Positions 50,712 to 60,314 of a stretch of DNA of 64,000 bases are shown piece after piece. The stretch spans positions 20,801 to 84,800 of the forward strand of contig CAZVNZ010000012.1 of the NCBI GenBank assembly GCA_964628515.1, given 5' to 3'. This stretch comes from CAZVNZ01 sp964628515. GTDB taxonomy: Bacteria; Bacillota; Clostridia; Christensenellales; Christensenellaceae. Within the stretch, counting starts at the first letter, position 1, and every line of letters starts with the position of its first letter. The position numbers and the translations under genes were made by a program. Below the pieces are notes generated by a model. That model was given only the letters and a program-made list of their open reading frames with translations, was not told the origin of the DNA and did no database searches.

Positions 50712-51482
50712 TTATAGAAAATCAAAAAAATGCTTGTAGTTAAGGGCAGAAAAATTATTATCCGAGGAGTAAAACTCCATGTTTGGATTTTGGTTTTGAC
50801 AAAATAGGTTTTCTTGCTCCAAAATAGCATAAATCCTCTTTGCAACACCGTACATACCGTCAAAAATTTCGCATTTACCCCTAAGGGTAGTTTTAGCCAC
50901 CTTAGAAATTGCATCACTAATAAAAGAATAATGGGTACAGCCAATAACAATGCCGTCTATTGTTTGGCTTACCTTGCTAAATTTGTTTTGCAAATAGTCT
51001 GTAATTTCTTTGCCGGCAAAATCCCCCTTTTCTATTAGCAAAGAAAGCCCTTCGCACTCCATATTGATTACCCTGTTGTTTGGGTCGTACTTTGCTAAAA
51101 GGTTGTTGTATCTGCTTTGGTTTATGGTGGCAGGTGTTGCCATTACAAGCACTCTGCCCTCTTTGCTTGCGGTTATGGCAGGCTTTATGGCAGGCTCTAT
51201 GCTTACTATGGGTATGTTGTATTTCTCACGCATAATATTTACCGCTATGGAAGTTGCGGTGTTGCAGGCAATAACTATCATCTTTACATTTTTTTTATGC
51301 AAAAATTCTCCGCAACGCAAGGATAAATTAAGTATTTCATCCTCTGTTTTAGAGCCGTAGGGTGCATTTTTTGCATCTCCGTAATATATGTAGCTTTCTT
51401 TAGGCAAAAGCCTGTATGCTTGCTTTAGCACGCTTATTCCGCCCAAGCCGGAATCGTAAAAACCTATGGGTAAGTTGTTCAT
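50712..51482 (-). CDS. murI: Glutamate racemase
   Basis: A 256-residue racemase that makes D-glutamate for peptidoglycan. Both catalytic cysteines are visible: IACNTATS (about 72-79) and GCTHYSF (about 181-187), with the N-terminal YDSGLGGISVL. It lies upstream of nrdJ on the same strand but is separated from it by the NrdR-controlled promoter. Confidence 0.96.
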   Translation of the reverse strand: MNNLPIGFYDSGLGGISVLKQAYRLLPKESYIYYGDAKNAPYGSKTEDEILNLSLRCGEFLHKKNVKMIVIACNTATSIAVNIMREKYNIPIVSIEPAIKPAITASKEGRVLVMATPATINQSRYNNLLAKYDPNNRVINMECEGLSLLIEKGDFAGKEITDYLQNKFSKVSQTIDGIVIGCTHYSFISDAISKVAKTTLRGKCEIFDGMYGVAKRIYAILEQENLFCQNQNPNMEFYSSDNNFSALNYKHFFDFL

Positions 51483-51562
51483 ATAACCCCTATCTTTAAA
51501 TTTACTTATAATAAATATTATATCATTTATTATATTAATATCAATAAAATTATAAAAAATGC

Positions 51563-51591
51563 TTGCAAATTAGTTTTTGTTGTGTTAAAAT
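51563..51591 (+). promoter_or_regulatory. rpsT promoter
   Basis: TTGCAA (51563-51568), 17 bases, TAAAAT (51586-51591), 40 bases before the rpsT start. Confidence 0.55.
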
Positions 51592-51630
51592 TGCTTAGTC
51601 GATTAATTATATTATACGGGGGTGAAATAG

Positions 51631-51894
51631 TTGCCAAACATTAAATCAGCAAAAAAGCGTGTAAAGACGACGGCTAAAAGAACATTGCAAAATAAAATGA
51701 TTAAGTCTGCTTTAAAAACAGATATTAAAAAATTTGATGTTGCGGTATCTGCAAATGATGCCGACGCCAAAGAGCTTTTTGTTAAAGCTGTAAGCGCTGT
51801 TGATAAAGCTGCTCTTAAGCATACAATACATAAAAACAAAGCAAACCGCACAAAAGCGCAGTTAGCAAAAAAATTAAACAGCATAGCTGAGTAA
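51631..51894 (+). CDS. rpsT: Ribosomal protein S20
   Basis: An 87-residue basic helical protein of the small ribosomal subunit. The N-terminus PNIKSAKKRVKTTAKR and the middle KSALKTDIKKF match S20. The start is TTG 51631 with GGGGGTG 6 bases upstream; a non-ATG start is common for rpsT and may allow autoregulation. It is convergent with holA, the usual Firmicute neighbour. Confidence 0.96.
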   Translation: MPNIKSAKKRVKTTAKRTLQNKMIKSALKTDIKKFDVAVSANDADAKELFVKAVSAVDKAALKHTIHKNKANRTKAQLAKKLNSIAE

Positions 51895-51920
51895 TTTTAT
51901 CCCTATATTTAAGGTTTACA

Positions 51921-51953
51921 AAACTGTATTATATACACTTAATACAGTTTTTT
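51921..51953 (+). terminator. rpsT terminator
   Basis: AAACTGTATTA (51921-51931) pairs with TAATACAGTTT (51940-51950), loop 8, followed by TTT. Confidence 0.85.
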
Positions 51954-52009
51954 ATTGTTGCTGTTTTTAAGGTTCTATGTCAAGTCTTGGGGTGGAACAA
52001 AAAGCTCCA

Positions 52010-53002
52010 CTAATTATAAATATCCGCAAGCAAAGCAAATAAATTTGTTTTTAAGTCTATTATGCCCTGTTTTGCATCAAAATCCATTTTTGCAAACTTA
52101 CTTAGCCCCTCTCTTATTTTAGGCAGGGTAAAAAATTTACAGTTTTCTACCGCTTTTTTTGCCGGATAGTTTTTTGCCCCGGTGGTTTTTATTATGTGCT
52201 CCACTGTTTTATCGTAGGAAAATTTTGCGTCTCTGCACGCTCGTGCCACCAACATTTGTTTAAAATTGTTAGACAGCATTACCAAAAAACCCATTGGGTT
52301 TGGGTCTTCCTCTAACAGTTTATCAAGCACTGCTTTTGCCTCTTTGTATTTTTTTGCAAGCAAAAAATCGTTTATTTGAAATATATTATATATTTGGGAT
52401 TTTACCGCATAAAACTCAATTTCCTTCTTGCTTATTTCCCCTACGCATATGCTTGAAAGTTTTTCCACTTCGTTTGCTACAATATTCATCTCTCCATCGG
52501 AAATATCGCAAATCAGTTGTGCGTTTGCTCTGCTTAAAATTAAGTTGCGCTTTTTTGCAAGGGCTATTGCCATATTTACAATATCCGCACCCACAATGGC
52601 ACAGCAGTCTATAAGCATACCCTCTTTACTCGCCTTTTTAACCAGCGCTTTGCGTTTATCCGGCTCTTTGGATGCTTGTATTAAAAGTATGGTGGTTTGT
52701 GGTATTTTAAACTTGTTTAACGGCTCTAAATACTCTGCACTCCCCGTAGATGAAAGGATTTCCGTGTTTTTTATTACCACCAACCGTTTTTCGCTCATAA
52801 AAGGAAAGGTTTCCATTGCGTTAAGCAGGTCTTTTATTTCCGGTTTGTTTTCAAAATAAGTTATGTTAAACTCCGGCGTGGCAATACTACCCTCTATTTT
52901 TGCCATTACCTCTTTTACAAAATAGCGCTCCTCGCCGTACAATATAATTAAATTTTTTAGTTTGCTTTGCTCTATTGCTTCTATTGCTTCCTTTGCTTTC
53001 AT
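52010..53002 (-). CDS. holA: DNA polymerase III delta subunit
   Basis: A 330-residue clamp-loader subunit. It shows NLIILYGEERYFVKEV at the N-terminus (the degenerate P-loop region of delta), FPFMSEKRLVVIKN, and a helical C-terminal collar domain (MLSNNFKQMLVARACRDA). It is a AAA+-like protein that opens the sliding clamp. It begins directly after the comEC stop with no gap. Confidence 0.93.
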   Translation of the reverse strand: MKAKEAIEAIEQSKLKNLIILYGEERYFVKEVMAKIEGSIATPEFNITYFENKPEIKDLLNAMETFPFMSEKRLVVIKNTEILSSTGSAEYLEPLNKFKIPQTTILLIQASKEPDKRKALVKKASKEGMLIDCCAIVGADIVNMAIALAKKRNLILSRANAQLICDISDGEMNIVANEVEKLSSICVGEISKKEIEFYAVKSQIYNIFQINDFLLAKKYKEAKAVLDKLLEEDPNPMGFLVMLSNNFKQMLVARACRDAKFSYDKTVEHIIKTTGAKNYPAKKAVENCKFFTLPKIREGLSKFAKMDFDAKQGIIDLKTNLFALLADIYN

Positions 53003-55201
53003 TTACTCCCTCGTTGATGATACCTTTATTTCTTCCCCCTCTGCTATTTCCACTATAATCGTGCCGTTAATATCCGTCCTAAAAACCTCTGTATCCTTTA
53101 GCAACTCTAAAACTTGGGCATCGGGGTTCTTTTTATCATTTGCCTTAACTGATATTATAGCATATTTTGGGGAAATTGTATTGAGTATTTGTGGATTTAG
53201 AGAATTTTCCCCTCCGCTACCCCCAAGTTTTATTACGGGTATACTACCTTGCACAGTAAGATATTCTGCATTATTTTGAGCAAGCAGGCACACAGGTGTT
53301 TCCATATAATACAGCATAAAAGAGCTATTTTTACCGTCTCCTCCCGCCCAAACCAACCTTGTGGTATCGTCTATTGTTATTATGCCACCATCACCATCAT
53401 CACCATAAAAATCCATTTGCAAGTTTGCATCGTATTCTTTGGGCAGATAGTTTTGGGGTACGATTAATTTGGTTGTATACCCCTCGTTTATCAGCCTTTT
53501 TAGGTTTTTTGTTCTGTCATTGGTTATTAAAATATAGTCGTAGGTAATTTTATTGGATTTTGTGTAATCGTATATTTGAGAGCTTTGGGGGTTTCCGCCG
53601 TTATCTACAAGCACATCTGCATCTTGTGTTTTTATGTGAATACTGTCCCCGTTGCCCACATCTAAAATTCTAATGCTAATCCCCTCCTTTTCCCACTGCA
53701 AAGTAAATATTGCCAAAACTAAGCAAATAATAGTAATAATTACTTTATAGCGGATTTTTACAAACAAAAAATCCGAGAGAACAAACACGGCAAAATAGCA
53801 CAAAGCTATGAATAAAAGGGTGACGTTATACACCGCTAAATATCCAAACGCCGTTTGAGCAAAGAGTTTGTTAAACTCAAGTAGGGTTATAATACAGACC
53901 TGAGCAAAAAACGCAAAAAATTTGCCGGCATCCAAAAAAATCAGAGACGCAAAACAAGAAAGGGCGGTAAATACTACAATTAGGGTGGCAAGAGGTATAG
54001 TAAAGAGGTTGGTTATGGGAGATGCCAGCGCAACCCCCTTAAAAAAGTATGCGGTTAGAGGCAGAGTTGTACTCCCTACCGCCAAAGAGGCGCTTATGGG
54101 TTTTGAAAGCTTAATTTTATCCAATTTTATATGTGTTAGGGCTCTGTTGATGGGTGGGTACAAGCAAAGTATGCCGAAAACCGCACCGTAAGACAATAAA
54201 AAACCTGCCGTAAAAAGCTGTGTAGGGTTGTAAATAAGGGTAATTGCCATGGCTAAAGCTAAGTTATTAAAGGTATCCTCCTCTAAAAGCAACCATCTGC
54301 TTACAATTAAAAATATAAACATAATAACCGCCCTTACCACCGAGGGTGAGAGTGCAGTTATAAGCATATAGGCAATCATAAAGGCAATATTTAGGGAGTA
54401 CCTAATATTTCTGTGTACTTTTAGCTTGGACAGCAAAACATTAAGCATTAGTGAGATTATGCCCACATGAAGTCCCGAAATTGCAAGAAGGTGGGCGGCT
54501 CCTGTAATTTCAAAATCCGTTTTTACATCTTGGTCTATACCGCTTTTTTCCCCTAAAAACATGGCTTTTGCAATGGGTGCCGTTTCTTTGGTGTACATAT
54601 AATCTATATTTTGCAAAAATAAATCTCTAATAAAGTAAAAGGGCTTTAAAATGTATGCCCCCTCCCCTATTTTTTCCGCATTTGCATCGTAGGAGGTAAA
54701 CCCTACTTTTTGTGATGCAAGGTACATATATTCATCAAAACTGCCAAGGTTTCTTGGTTTTTGAGGCTTTTTTATGATGGTGGTATACTCTATAATATCC
54801 CCTACGGCAAATTGTTGTTTGGAGTACAAAAACACTTTTTTGGTAAAGCCTATACCTTCTATTTTAACATCACTTAGTGTGTATCTGTCATAGCCACCGC
54901 TTGTTTTATCCGTAGAAGTGACCATACCCTTAATTTCTTGAGGGCTTGTAACGTCTACATTGGAAAAATCCGTGTTATACTCCGTCAAAAACACACTACC
55001 GCCAACAAACACCATTAGCACATATAGCCCCACAAGCAGGTGTTTTTTACATAAAAATAAAGGTATGCCCACACAAGCCGAAAGAATGGCGCACACCAAA
55101 AATACATTAAAGTTACCGTTAAAATAATAGGCAATGGCAATCCCCACCAAAAAAAAGAAAACCAAAAACACTATTGGTCTGCTGTTTATTATTTTTATCA
55201 T
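53003..55201 (-). CDS. comEC: ComEC/Rec2 DNA-uptake channel with a metal-motif-less C-terminal domain
   Basis: A 732-residue protein: an N-terminal DUF4131-like region with an OB fold (about 1-170), the membrane Competence domain (about 195-490, LLAISGLHVGIIS then SPSVVRAVIMF), and a C-terminal metallo-beta-lactamase-like domain (about 505-730). The Competence domain looks normal. In the last domain DVGNGDSIHI and DNGG are kept, but the metal-binding HxHxDH is replaced by ITNDRTKNL (about 557-565). Nuclease activity of this domain is therefore doubtful. Its ATG overlaps the stop of the upstream MBL-fold gene by 4 bases. Confidence 0.9.
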   Translation of the reverse strand: MIKIINSRPIVFLVFFFLVGIAIAYYFNGNFNVFLVCAILSACVGIPLFLCKKHLLVGLYVLMVFVGGSVFLTEYNTDFSNVDVTSPQEIKGMVTSTDKTSGGYDRYTLSDVKIEGIGFTKKVFLYSKQQFAVGDIIEYTTIIKKPQKPRNLGSFDEYMYLASQKVGFTSYDANAEKIGEGAYILKPFYFIRDLFLQNIDYMYTKETAPIAKAMFLGEKSGIDQDVKTDFEITGAAHLLAISGLHVGIISLMLNVLLSKLKVHRNIRYSLNIAFMIAYMLITALSPSVVRAVIMFIFLIVSRWLLLEEDTFNNLALAMAITLIYNPTQLFTAGFLLSYGAVFGILCLYPPINRALTHIKLDKIKLSKPISASLAVGSTTLPLTAYFFKGVALASPITNLFTIPLATLIVVFTALSCFASLIFLDAGKFFAFFAQVCIITLLEFNKLFAQTAFGYLAVYNVTLLFIALCYFAVFVLSDFLFVKIRYKVIITIICLVLAIFTLQWEKEGISIRILDVGNGDSIHIKTQDADVLVDNGGNPQSSQIYDYTKSNKITYDYILITNDRTKNLKRLINEGYTTKLIVPQNYLPKEYDANLQMDFYGDDGDGGIITIDDTTRLVWAGGDGKNSSFMLYYMETPVCLLAQNNAEYLTVQGSIPVIKLGGSGGENSLNPQILNTISPKYAIISVKANDKKNPDAQVLELLKDTEVFRTDINGTIIVEIAEGEEIKVSSTRE

Positions 55202-55908
55202 GTACCTATATTATATGTTTTATTTTCTTTGGCTATTACAGAGTTTGCAAAAACTCCTTTAGCCTCAGCTAAAATATCTCCTTCCTCGTAATTTGGGTTT
55301 ATGTGAGTTAGTATAAGTTTTCCTACATTTGCGTTTTTTGCCGTTTGTGCCGCCTGCTTTACACTCATATGAGGCACGCTTCCAATAACATCGCCTAAAA
55401 CTCCGCTATCTGCCAAGAGTACATCCGCATTTAATGCAAATTCTTCTAATTTTGTAAGATATATGGAGTCTCCTGTGTATACCAAGGTTTTGTTACCGGA
55501 GGTTAGTTTTATGCCGTAAGCCTCCACAGAGTGTGCCACATTGCAAAACTCTAAGTTAATGCTTTTAATTTTGTCTTTAAGCCCATCTGTTATGCAAGCC
55601 GTTTTAAATGCTGTGCAAAGGGTGTTGTATTGATTTTCCGGAGTGGATGGCAAATACACCAGCAAATCCTTTTTTAGTTTGTTTTTAGCATACTGCAAAA
55701 AAAGCAGTTCTGCAATGTGGTCGTAATGCAAATGAGACAGCACAATGCCGTCTAATTCCTCTAATTTGCAGTATTTTTGGAGTCGTGCAACACATCCGCT
55801 ACCGGCATCTACAAGTATTTTAGTTTTTTGTGCCGTAATTAAATAGGAGGATGTGCCTCCATCTTCTTTGGGATATGGCCCGTATTTCCCAAGCACAGTA
55901 AGTTTCAT
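55198..55908 (-). CDS. Metallo-beta-lactamase-fold hydrolase, YhfI/RNase Z-like
   Basis: A 236-residue MBL-fold protein with an intact metal site: VLSHLHYDHIAEL (HxHxDH, about 56-68), the later H in CNVAHSVEAYG, D in YTGDSIYL, and H in LTHINP. The N-terminus VLGKYGPYPKEDGGTSSYLI resembles Bacillus YhfI and RNase Z-like enzymes. The substrate is unknown. It is translationally coupled to comEC (ATGA). Confidence 0.85.
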   Translation of the reverse strand: MKLTVLGKYGPYPKEDGGTSSYLITAQKTKILVDAGSGCVARLQKYCKLEELDGIVLSHLHYDHIAELLFLQYAKNKLKKDLLVYLPSTPENQYNTLCTAFKTACITDGLKDKIKSINLEFCNVAHSVEAYGIKLTSGNKTLVYTGDSIYLTKLEEFALNADVLLADSGVLGDVIGSVPHMSVKQAAQTAKNANVGKLILTHINPNYEEGDILAEAKGVFANSVIAKENKTYNIGT

Positions 55909-55955
55909 AAATATGCCCCTTTCCGCAAAAAGCGTATTTTACCTTTGTTGTCCGT

Positions 55956-56477
55956 TTACTGTAAGTTTCTTCGTGGTTTAATATTTCTGAAATTAAATGT
56001 ATAGCTTAGCCTTTTTACTATACCAAAAAGAGCAACCGCAATTATTATACTGCCTACAAGTTGTATAAAGTTATAAGGCAAGGAAGCTATTGCGTATTCT
56101 CTGCCAAAAATCATTATTTCGTATATAACATAGCCAAAAACCATTAGCATTTCCCCAATTATTATGCCCATAATGTAGCCTATAAACTCCTGTTTTTTGG
56201 TTAGCAGTCCTGCTATTAATGCCATTAGTCCCTTAATAATTAAGGTGGGTACAATGTATATTACCGCCCCTGTGGCTAAGTCTGCAAGCGCACTTCCAAG
56301 CGCCGCCGCTATTGCACCTAAAGGGCCACCCAAAATAAAGGCAACCACGTAAATAACTGCATCACCGGCATTAACATACGCACCGCTTGTTGCAGGCACG
56401 GGGAATTTTACCAGCCAGGTTACCACAAATATTATTGCAATACTTATTGCAAGGGTTGTTATTTTTTTGCTGTCCAT
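55956..56477 (-). CDS. ECF transporter substrate-binding (S) component
   Basis: A 173-residue membrane protein with about six helices. AYVNAGDAVIYVVAFILGGPL and GSALADLATGAVIYIVPTLIIKG (quoted here only by key parts: YVNAGD, GSALADL, PTLIIKGLM) match the PF07155-type S components (riboflavin/thiazole-type group). It captures a vitamin or precursor and needs a shared ECF module encoded elsewhere. The ligand cannot be read from the sequence, and no riboswitch precedes it. AAGGAGAGG lies upstream of ATG. Confidence 0.85.
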   Translation of the reverse strand: MDSKKITTLAISIAIIFVVTWLVKFPVPATSGAYVNAGDAVIYVVAFILGGPLGAIAAALGSALADLATGAVIYIVPTLIIKGLMALIAGLLTKKQEFIGYIMGIIIGEMLMVFGYVIYEIMIFGREYAIASLPYNFIQLVGSIIIAVALFGIVKRLSYTFNFRNIKPRRNLQ

Positions 56478-56490
56478 GTATATCCTCTCC

Positions 56491-57921
56491 TTACGCTTTT
56501 ATTATTCCCGGATTTTTAATTATAGGGTCTATAATATCTATTTCTCCCTGTGCTAACTTGTTTGCCCGTTTGCCCTCCACCAAAAACTGCACTTTTTTTA
56601 TGCCTTCTATGGATGTTAAGGTATTAACAATAGAAAAAATCATCATATACTCGTCTTGTGGGTTTAGGTTTTTTAGCTTGTCGAGTATTTGCTCTTTAAA
56701 ATTAAGCACTACAATGTCTTCTGCAATATAAACCTCCAAAACATCGTCGTAGGTAACCCCCGGCGGAAAGGCAGGCCATACATCCTCGCCATCGTTTACA
56801 ACAGGGCCATTCATCAACTCTTTTAGGTGGGTGGCTAAATAGCCGGCTTCCTTTTCGTCTACCACCCTTTCCACACCAAACAATAATGTGTAGGTGCTGT
56901 TTGGAAAGTAAAGCAAAATATCGTTGCCGAATAAATCGGGAAAATCGCTTATGGTAAATATTTCTTTATAGGCAGGTGCGCCGTTTACGTAAATCTCTAT
57001 ACCGTCTATATCCGGCATAAATGTGGTAATAGTAAAGGTTAGCGCCGCATTAGCCATTTTTTGACCGTCTATAAAATCCTTGGTAAATACCACAGGGTTT
57101 CTGTTAAAGTTTAACCCTACTATACGCCTGCCATCATCCTTTAAAAGAATTTCGTAATTAATAAGCTTTAAGTTTTTGTCTATTATTGGTCTGTGGCTGT
57201 AAGTGTCCTCCGGCCCTTTTATAAGCTCCTCTATTATTGCAGGAATGTACTCTGTATTTTTAAACACTATGCGTCTTGCCTCGGGTAAAATATATTTTTC
57301 CGTGGCATCAAGAAAGTATAAAGCCGCCTCTAAATCCGGATTTATTGACTCCCCTTTTTGCGTAAACTTGCTTATTTCCTCGTTTATATCCGTTTGCAGT
57401 TTTTGCATAAGGCCAGTGGGTTTGCCAAGAAAACCTTTTGCTTTGCCGTTAATCATAACATTTACATATTTTGTGCCTACAAACTCCGAAAGTGTTGCAG
57501 TTAGGGATACCTTTGCGTTTAGTATTTCGCCGTCCGTTTTTTCTGTTTTTGCCGTTAAAAACACATTAACCAAGTTTGGCAGTATTTCTATATTTTGGTA
57601 CTCAAAGCCTATTAATGCGTTTTGCAAATCTTCGCTTACAGGCCCTTTTATAAGCTCTTCTACCACATATTGTGCAGGCACGGCGTTTTGAGGTATGGTA
57701 ATTTCCCGTGTTTCTCCTGCAAGTTTTGTGCGTGTTCTGTTTAAAAAGTACAGTACAGGGTTTATTGCAAAATTAGGAGATAAATCCACACTCTCCTCGG
57801 ACATTTCGTCCTTGTAAATATTTGGGCTTGCACTTTCTTTAAAAACAGAGCAAGAAGAAAGCGCAAGGCTAAGTGCAGTCAGTATACATATTAATTTTAA
57901 AATATTACTGCGTTTTGCCAA
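56491..57921 (-). CDS. GerMN-domain lipoprotein (two GerMN domains)
   Basis: A 476-residue lipoprotein with a signal peptide and lipobox LSSC (cysteine about 24). Two copies of the GerMN pattern are present, each built around EELIKGP (about 88 and 235) and a following strand-rich stretch, with a third related block (LKELMNGP) near 370. GerMN proteins occur in spore germination and envelope regulation. It is the second lipoprotein downstream of the sensor kinase, 11 bases after the first. Confidence 0.82.
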   Translation of the reverse strand: MAKRSNILKLICILTALSLALSSCSVFKESASPNIYKDEMSEESVDLSPNFAINPVLYFLNRTRTKLAGETREITIPQNAVPAQYVVEELIKGPVSEDLQNALIGFEYQNIEILPNLVNVFLTAKTEKTDGEILNAKVSLTATLSEFVGTKYVNVMINGKAKGFLGKPTGLMQKLQTDINEEISKFTQKGESINPDLEAALYFLDATEKYILPEARRIVFKNTEYIPAIIEELIKGPEDTYSHRPIIDKNLKLINYEILLKDDGRRIVGLNFNRNPVVFTKDFIDGQKMANAALTFTITTFMPDIDGIEIYVNGAPAYKEIFTISDFPDLFGNDILLYFPNSTYTLLFGVERVVDEKEAGYLATHLKELMNGPVVNDGEDVWPAFPPGVTYDDVLEVYIAEDIVVLNFKEQILDKLKNLNPQDEYMMIFSIVNTLTSIEGIKKVQFLVEGKRANKLAQGEIDIIDPIIKNPGIIKA

Positions 57922-57932
57922 TGTTTACTCTC

Positions 57933-58877
57933 CTAAGATAAAAAGCTAAGTTTAAATGTATTGTAGGTTATCTTCCATACATCGTTTTCGTTTATCATTT
58001 TTATGGGTACATTAAGGTTTGAAATTGCATCTGCGGTTTTTAGCTTTAAATCGTAATTAACCATTACAACTCCCGACGCATTATCGGGAGAAATTATAGC
58101 ATCAACAACCTTTACATTTGTAACCGCAAGTTTTGCGCTTAACACCTCGCTCATAAACTCATCTATTGTTGGTTTATCCTGCCCTAAAGAATTTTTATAG
58201 GCAATGTAATTATAAAGGGAGTTCCAATCCTTTTTTTCCATAGAGATGAGTATTTCCCTCATGGTGTTTGCCTGATTTAACTCTATTTCCCCTACCCTCT
58301 CAAAAGGCTCTAAAGCACCTGTGCCGTCCATACCTGCCTCTGCTTTTGTAATTGGCCTGCCGTTGCCCGAGTTGGTTTCGTCCACAAGTATTTGCACCCT
58401 TGAGTAGTTGCCCTGCTCTATTAGTGTGTTTACAATGGAGTACACCCCCAAATATTTTTGGGTTTTGCCGTAAAGCTCTCCTGCAAACTCCTCCCCCGCA
58501 TAACTTATGGGCTCTAAAAAATCTTTACTAAGCGTAACAAAAAGGTATTCCCCCATGCTGTCCACCTTAATTACCTTGGTGTCGGGGTTAATTACCGCCA
58601 CAAAATCCACTCTTGTACTGGACGGCCCTTTTATTAATTCTTTGATGATGGAAGTCTCCGTACTCTCGTTAGTGGAAACATCTAAGGTGCGTTTTTCGGG
58701 TACTAACAGTCGCTCGTCCATATACCCAAAATACAGCCGTATTGTCAGTTTATCTTTATTTACCGTTTCGGGAAAGGGGTTTATTTGCACTTCCTCCTCC
58801 TGCACGGGTGTTTGGGTACAGCCAAATATAAACAAAACCATTGCACATAATATTATTGCTAAAAGTCTCTTTTTCAT
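57933..58877 (-). CDS. GerMN-domain lipoprotein
   Basis: A 314-residue lipoprotein. Signal peptide with lipobox IFGC (cysteine 20), one GerMN domain (about 45-165, IKELIKGPS and LFVTLSKDF) and a C-terminal NTF2-like region (about 200-314). Its ATG overlaps the stop of the sensor-kinase gene by 4 bases, so it is translated with the kinase. This coupling suggests that the lipoproteins modulate the kinase at the membrane, as YycH/YycI do for WalK; that is inferred. Confidence 0.82.
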   Translation of the reverse strand: MKKRLLAIILCAMVLFIFGCTQTPVQEEEVQINPFPETVNKDKLTIRLYFGYMDERLLVPEKRTLDVSTNESTETSIIKELIKGPSSTRVDFVAVINPDTKVIKVDSMGEYLFVTLSKDFLEPISYAGEEFAGELYGKTQKYLGVYSIVNTLIEQGNYSRVQILVDETNSGNGRPITKAEAGMDGTGALEPFERVGEIELNQANTMREILISMEKKDWNSLYNYIAYKNSLGQDKPTIDEFMSEVLSAKLAVTNVKVVDAIISPDNASGVVMVNYDLKLKTADAISNLNVPIKMINENDVWKITYNTFKLSFLS

Positions 58878-60310
58878 ATAGAGTTACCGCCTTCTAAGTT
58901 TTGGGTTATGGGTAGTATTAACCTAAATACAGAGCCTACGTTTTCCTTGCTTTGTACCTCCACTCTGCCTTTGTGCATAAGGGCAATCCTTCTTACAATA
59001 TGTAGCCCAAGCCCTGTGCCCCCTGTTTCTCTGGAGCGTGCTTTATCCACCCTGTAAAATCGCTCGAAAATATGGTTTAGATGCTCCTCGCTCATACCCA
59101 CGCCATTATCTTTAATGCTTATTATAACATCTTGCCCTGCCTTTTTTACCTTTATATTAACCTTGCTGTCCGCCTTTGAGTATTTTATGGCGTTTTCTAT
59201 TAAATTGTTAAGCGCCTGTCTAAGTTTTAGCTCGTCTCCTAAAATAGTTACGTCGTCGTAAAAATTGGTTGTAACTTTAATGTTTTTTGCTTTTGCAATA
59301 GGGGTAAGTGCGGATATTGACTTGTTTACCAAATAGGTTAGATTTACCGCATCAAAATTAAGCATTACGTTATCGCTATCCATTTTGGAAATTAGCAGTA
59401 AGTCTGTAATTAAGCTGTTTAGCCTGTCTATTTCCGAGTTAATGTCGGATAAAAACTCCTTATAAACGTCTTCTTTAACTTCATCTTGATAAAGCAAAGA
59501 CTCTACAAGGATTTTCATGGATGCAAGGGGGGTTTTAAGCTCGTGAGAGGCATCGGAGACAAACTCGCTACGTTGTTTATCTATGTTTTGGAGTCTGTCG
59601 CACATCATATTAAAGGTTTGCCCAAGCTCTGCAATTTCCCCTTTTCCGCTAATTTGCGCACGATTAGAAAGGTCCCCGCTGGATATTTTAATGGCAACGT
59701 CTGTAAGCTGATTTACAGGCTTTGTAATATACCCTGTGGAAATTATACTTGAAATAATAATTGCAACGCAGGCAAAAATGTACAGCCAAAGCATTTGCAT
59801 ACCAAGTGCGTCTGTTGCAAGCACAACATCTTGAATACTGGAAGAATGAAGTACCGCACCTATAATCTGCCCGTTATTAATTACGGCACTTGTATAATAA
59901 ACCGCCCAAAAATCCGTATTTGTCTCTTTATTAAGTATTTGATGATACCCGTAGGCAGAGGAATTTCTGCCGTAAATAATTTCGTTTACTTCTCTAATAT
60001 TTAGCCTTCTTCCGTTAAAAGCGGACGAGCTGTCCGTTTGTACAATTCCCGAACTGTTTAAAAACAACACAATACCGCCGGATTCCTGTGCGTTTTTTAC
60101 GGCAATATCATACATACTGTTTGCATCCGATTGGCTTAAATAAGGCGCAACCTGTACCGCAACGTCATTTGCGTTTTTAGATATTATATCTATTCTTTGA
60201 TTTACAAGATAGCCCTCAAATATAGAAGTTACAATAACAGCAACTACGCCAAAAACTATGGCAACAAGTATCAGATAAATAATAACAAATCTGGAACGGA
60301 TGGAATGCAT
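58874..60310 (-). CDS. Two-component sensor histidine kinase (WalK/PhoR-like)
   Basis: A 478-residue kinase. Two membrane helices (about 10-35 and 170-195 from this start) flank an extracellular Cache-like sensor (YDIAVKNAQESGGIVLFLNS), followed by HAMP, HisKA with the phosphoacceptor in FVSDASHELKTPL, and HATPase_c (NLIENAIKYS, DNGVGM, GGTGLGLHIV). No PAS domain is seen. ATG 60310 lies 4 bases after the regulator stop and suits coupled translation. A TTG at 60340 gives a longer frame overlapping the regulator by 26 bases but has no properly spaced ribosome binding site. Confidence 0.88.
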   Translation of the reverse strand: MHSIRSRFVIIYLILVAIVFGVVAVIVTSIFEGYLVNQRIDIISKNANDVAVQVAPYLSQSDANSMYDIAVKNAQESGGIVLFLNSSGIVQTDSSSAFNGRRLNIREVNEIIYGRNSSAYGYHQILNKETNTDFWAVYYTSAVINNGQIIGAVLHSSSIQDVVLATDALGMQMLWLYIFACVAIIISSIISTGYITKPVNQLTDVAIKISSGDLSNRAQISGKGEIAELGQTFNMMCDRLQNIDKQRSEFVSDASHELKTPLASMKILVESLLYQDEVKEDVYKEFLSDINSEIDRLNSLITDLLLISKMDSDNVMLNFDAVNLTYLVNKSISALTPIAKAKNIKVTTNFYDDVTILGDELKLRQALNNLIENAIKYSKADSKVNIKVKKAGQDVIISIKDNGVGMSEEHLNHIFERFYRVDKARSRETGGTGLGLHIVRRIALMHKGRVEVQSKENVGSVFRLILPITQNLEGGNSI

Positions 60311-60314
60311 CCAT

